Assembly (NCBI GenBank): GCA_028824015.1
Contig: JAPPFC010000025.1
Location: forward strand, 1 to 53,969
Source of the DNA: a bacterium
GTDB lineage: Bacteria > Actinomycetota > Acidimicrobiia > Spongiisociales > ZC4RG35
Reading direction: 5' to 3'
Length of the DNA: 53,969 bases
In this document: one piece after another, positions 52,588 to 53,969 of the stretch
How positions within the stretch are numbered: the first letter of the stretch is position 1
How the letters are laid out: every line of letters begins with the position of its first letter
The notes under the pieces: model-generated
The model's database searches: none
Seen by the model: the letters and a program-made list of their open reading frames with translations, nothing else
What the model was told of the DNA's origin: nothing
Made by a program: the position numbers and the translations under genes

Positions 52588-53196
52588 ATGGCTCTGTTCG
52601 TGTCGCAAAGGGAGCGCCGGCTGTGGTTCTGGACGCTCGCCATCGTGGTGGCGATCTTCTCGACGCTAGGGCTGGCAGGCGCACTGGCCAAACAGCTGGC
52701 GGACACCGGCTTAACCACCCTGGGCTTCGCCGCCGCGATGCTATTGGTCGGGGTCACGGTGGTCGTCCAGGGGCTGAGGACCAAGCCCACCGGCGCCGAG
52801 ATCGGGGTGGCGCTGGGGGTGGCGGTGGTCTACCTGATGGTCCTGCTCCGCATGGCGTTGGCGGAACGCAGCCACCTCATCGAATACGGGGTGGTGGCTT
52901 CCTTCATCTATGAGGCGCTGAAGGAGCGACGCGGCCACGGTGGCCGGGTCCCCGTGCCCTCCGTTCTGGCGGTCCTGGCCACCGGGGTGGTTGGGGTGTT
53001 GGACGAAAGCATCCAACTGTTGCTGCCCAGCCGCCACTTCGATCCGGTCGACATGCTGTTCAATGCGCTGGCCGCCGTCATGGCGGTGCTGGCGCGGGTG
53101 GCCCTGGCCCGGGCGAGGCGTCGGAGGGTCACCATCCCGCTGGGATCATCCCAGGTGCCGCCGCACGGACCTGGTGACGGACAGCACCCTGGCTGA
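52588..53196 (+). CDS. VanZ-like membrane protein
   Basis: Predicted 202-residue membrane protein with about five hydrophobic segments. The C-terminal half resembles the VanZ family: IYEALKERRG, GVVGVLDESIQLLLPSRHFD, then a last helix MLFNALAAVMAVLARVALAR. VanZ proteins are linked to low-level teicoplanin resistance or membrane assembly, but most are of unknown role. The ATG at 52588 follows an AT-rich tract; no clear ribosome binding site. Confidence 0.78.
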   Translation: MALFVSQRERRLWFWTLAIVVAIFSTLGLAGALAKQLADTGLTTLGFAAAMLLVGVTVVVQGLRTKPTGAEIGVALGVAVVYLMVLLRMALAERSHLIEYGVVASFIYEALKERRGHGGRVPVPSVLAVLATGVVGVLDESIQLLLPSRHFDPVDMLFNALAAVMAVLARVALARARRRRVTIPLGSSQVPPHGPGDGQHPG

Positions 53197-53209
53197 TACG
53201 CTGTCCGGC

Positions 53210-53969
53210 ATGGGTATCAGTTTGGAGACGCGACGGGCGGTGGTGACGGGGGGAGCGGGTGGCCTGGGGCTGGTGGTGGCCGAGGCTTTGGCCGGGGCGG
53301 GCGCCACCACCTTTGTATGTGACATCGACTCGGTTGCGGTGGGGACGCTTCCGGCAAGTCTCCATGGTGCCGTCGTGGATGTGGCGGATGCCGAGGCGGT
53401 GGCCGCCTGGCTCGACCCGATCGCGGCGGAAGGGGTGGACGTCCTGGTGAACCTGGCGGGTTCGGGGGGACCCACCGCGCCGGTGGAGGAGATCGATCCC
53501 GAGGAGTGGCGTAGATGTGTGGAAGTGTCCCTGTCGGGGCAGTTCTATTGCGCCCGCCGGGTGGTTCCGGCCATGAAGGCGAGGGGTGGTGGGGCGATCA
53601 TCAACATAACCTCCACCACCGGGTTCATGGGGATGCCCAATCGCTCACCCTATGTGGCGGCCAAGTTCGGGGTGGTCGGGCTTACCAAGACCTGGGCGAT
53701 GGAGTTGGGCCGTGACAACATCCGGGTGAACGCCATCGCGCCCGGAGCCCTCAGGGGCGAGAGAAGGAAACGGCAGATCGCGGCGCGCGCCAAGGCCGAG
53801 GGCATCAGTGTGGAGGAGGCCGAATCCATGTCCACCCAAGCCAACTCCATGGGCACCTCGATCGATCCTCAAGAGGTGGCGGACCTGGTGCTCTACCTGG
53901 CCAGCCCCTCAGGTCGGCACATCAGCGGCCAGGTGATCGCAGTGGACGGGCATAGCGAGACCCTCTACC
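53210..53969 (+). CDS. SDR oxidoreductase, cut by window end
   Basis: 253 codons visible of a short-chain dehydrogenase; no stop before the window edge, so it is 3'-partial though probably nearly complete (the C-terminal SGQVIAVDGHSETLY is reached). NAD(P) motif TGGAGGLGLVVAEAL, then NLAGSGGP, and the active site STTGFMGMPNRSPYVAAKFG with Ser/Tyr/Lys. An extended loop with GALRGERRKRQIAARA lies near the substrate region. Substrate unknown. Confidence 0.88.
   Translation, partial: MGISLETRRAVVTGGAGGLGLVVAEALAGAGATTFVCDIDSVAVGTLPASLHGAVVDVADAEAVAAWLDPIAAEGVDVLVNLAGSGGPTAPVEEIDPEEWRRCVEVSLSGQFYCARRVVPAMKARGGGAIINITSTTGFMGMPNRSPYVAAKFGVVGLTKTWAMELGRDNIRVNAIAPGALRGERRKRQIAARAKAEGISVEEAESMSTQANSMGTSIDPQEVADLVLYLASPSGRHISGQVIAVDGHSETLY

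Noticed and set aside
1-53969. tRNA, rRNA, CRISPR array or intact insertion sequence
   Set aside because: No tRNA-like T-arm/CCA pattern, no rRNA-like sequence, no regularly spaced repeats and no transposase reading frame could be recognised by eye.

Overview
The window reads as chromosome of a high-GC actinobacterium. The lineage hints are an Rv2466c-type (mycothiol-linked) CPWC protein, an F420-type PPOX enzyme and an F420-type luciferase-like monooxygenase, a DUF3151 protein, an EtfD-like Fe-S protein, a DUF222/HNH endonuclease and frequent GTG/TTG starts with ATGA-type stop/start overlaps. An uncultured Acidimicrobiia-like member is my best guess, but that placement is inference. No rRNA, tRNA, CRISPR array or intact insertion sequence was seen. 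Two copies of a roughly 110-bp repeat lie at the left edge and near 44.4 kb, in opposite orientations.

Left part (0-19 kb): a minus-strand coupled pair, AtuA-like protein and Xaa-Pro aminopeptidase; a coupled pair of EEP-family phosphodiesterase and YgjP-like metallopeptidase; a haloalkane dehalogenase; a nitroreductase; dgt; the replication/repair pair dnaX-recR without the usual small ybaB between them; a divergent amidohydrolase/creatininase pair; an LLM monooxygenase; a D-2-hydroxyacid dehydrogenase; a VapBC toxin-antitoxin module; then a thiolase followed by what looks like a FabG4 protein split into two coupled genes; and a DUF169 protein.

Centre (19.2-30.3 kb): the most distinctive region is a sugar-utilisation locus. 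It has a LacI-family regulator whose promoter lies between two copies of the palindrome TGGGAGCGCTCCCA (one with one mismatch), the known operator type of the cellobiose regulators CebR/CelR. Then come a lipoprotein sugar-binding protein, two ABC permeases (no ATPase), a mannonate-dehydratase-like enolase-superfamily enzyme, an SDR, a secreted GH16 beta-glucanase lipoprotein on a poly-Thr tether, and a 1145-residue phosphorylase-like protein resembling the GH94/GH149/GH161 group. Together they suggest uptake and phosphorolysis of beta-1,3-glucan (laminarin-like) oligosaccharides.

Right part (30.3-54 kb): an AlkZ-like winged-helix protein, a TrpB2-like PLP enzyme, a HhH-GPD glycosylase-like protein, the DsbA/Rv2466c-like protein, proC, bcp, an EtfD-like membrane Fe-S protein and pheA. 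A CpaE-like ATPase gene then overlaps pheA antisense. A three-gene form II molybdenum hydroxylase operon (small, large, medium subunits) ends in a strong terminator. Beyond it are an SPFH/NfeD pair, ppdK, DUF3151, YbaK, a DUF222-HNH gene with an apparently leaderless promoter, a PPOX flavoenzyme, a lipoprotein, a VanZ-like protein and an SDR cut by the window end.
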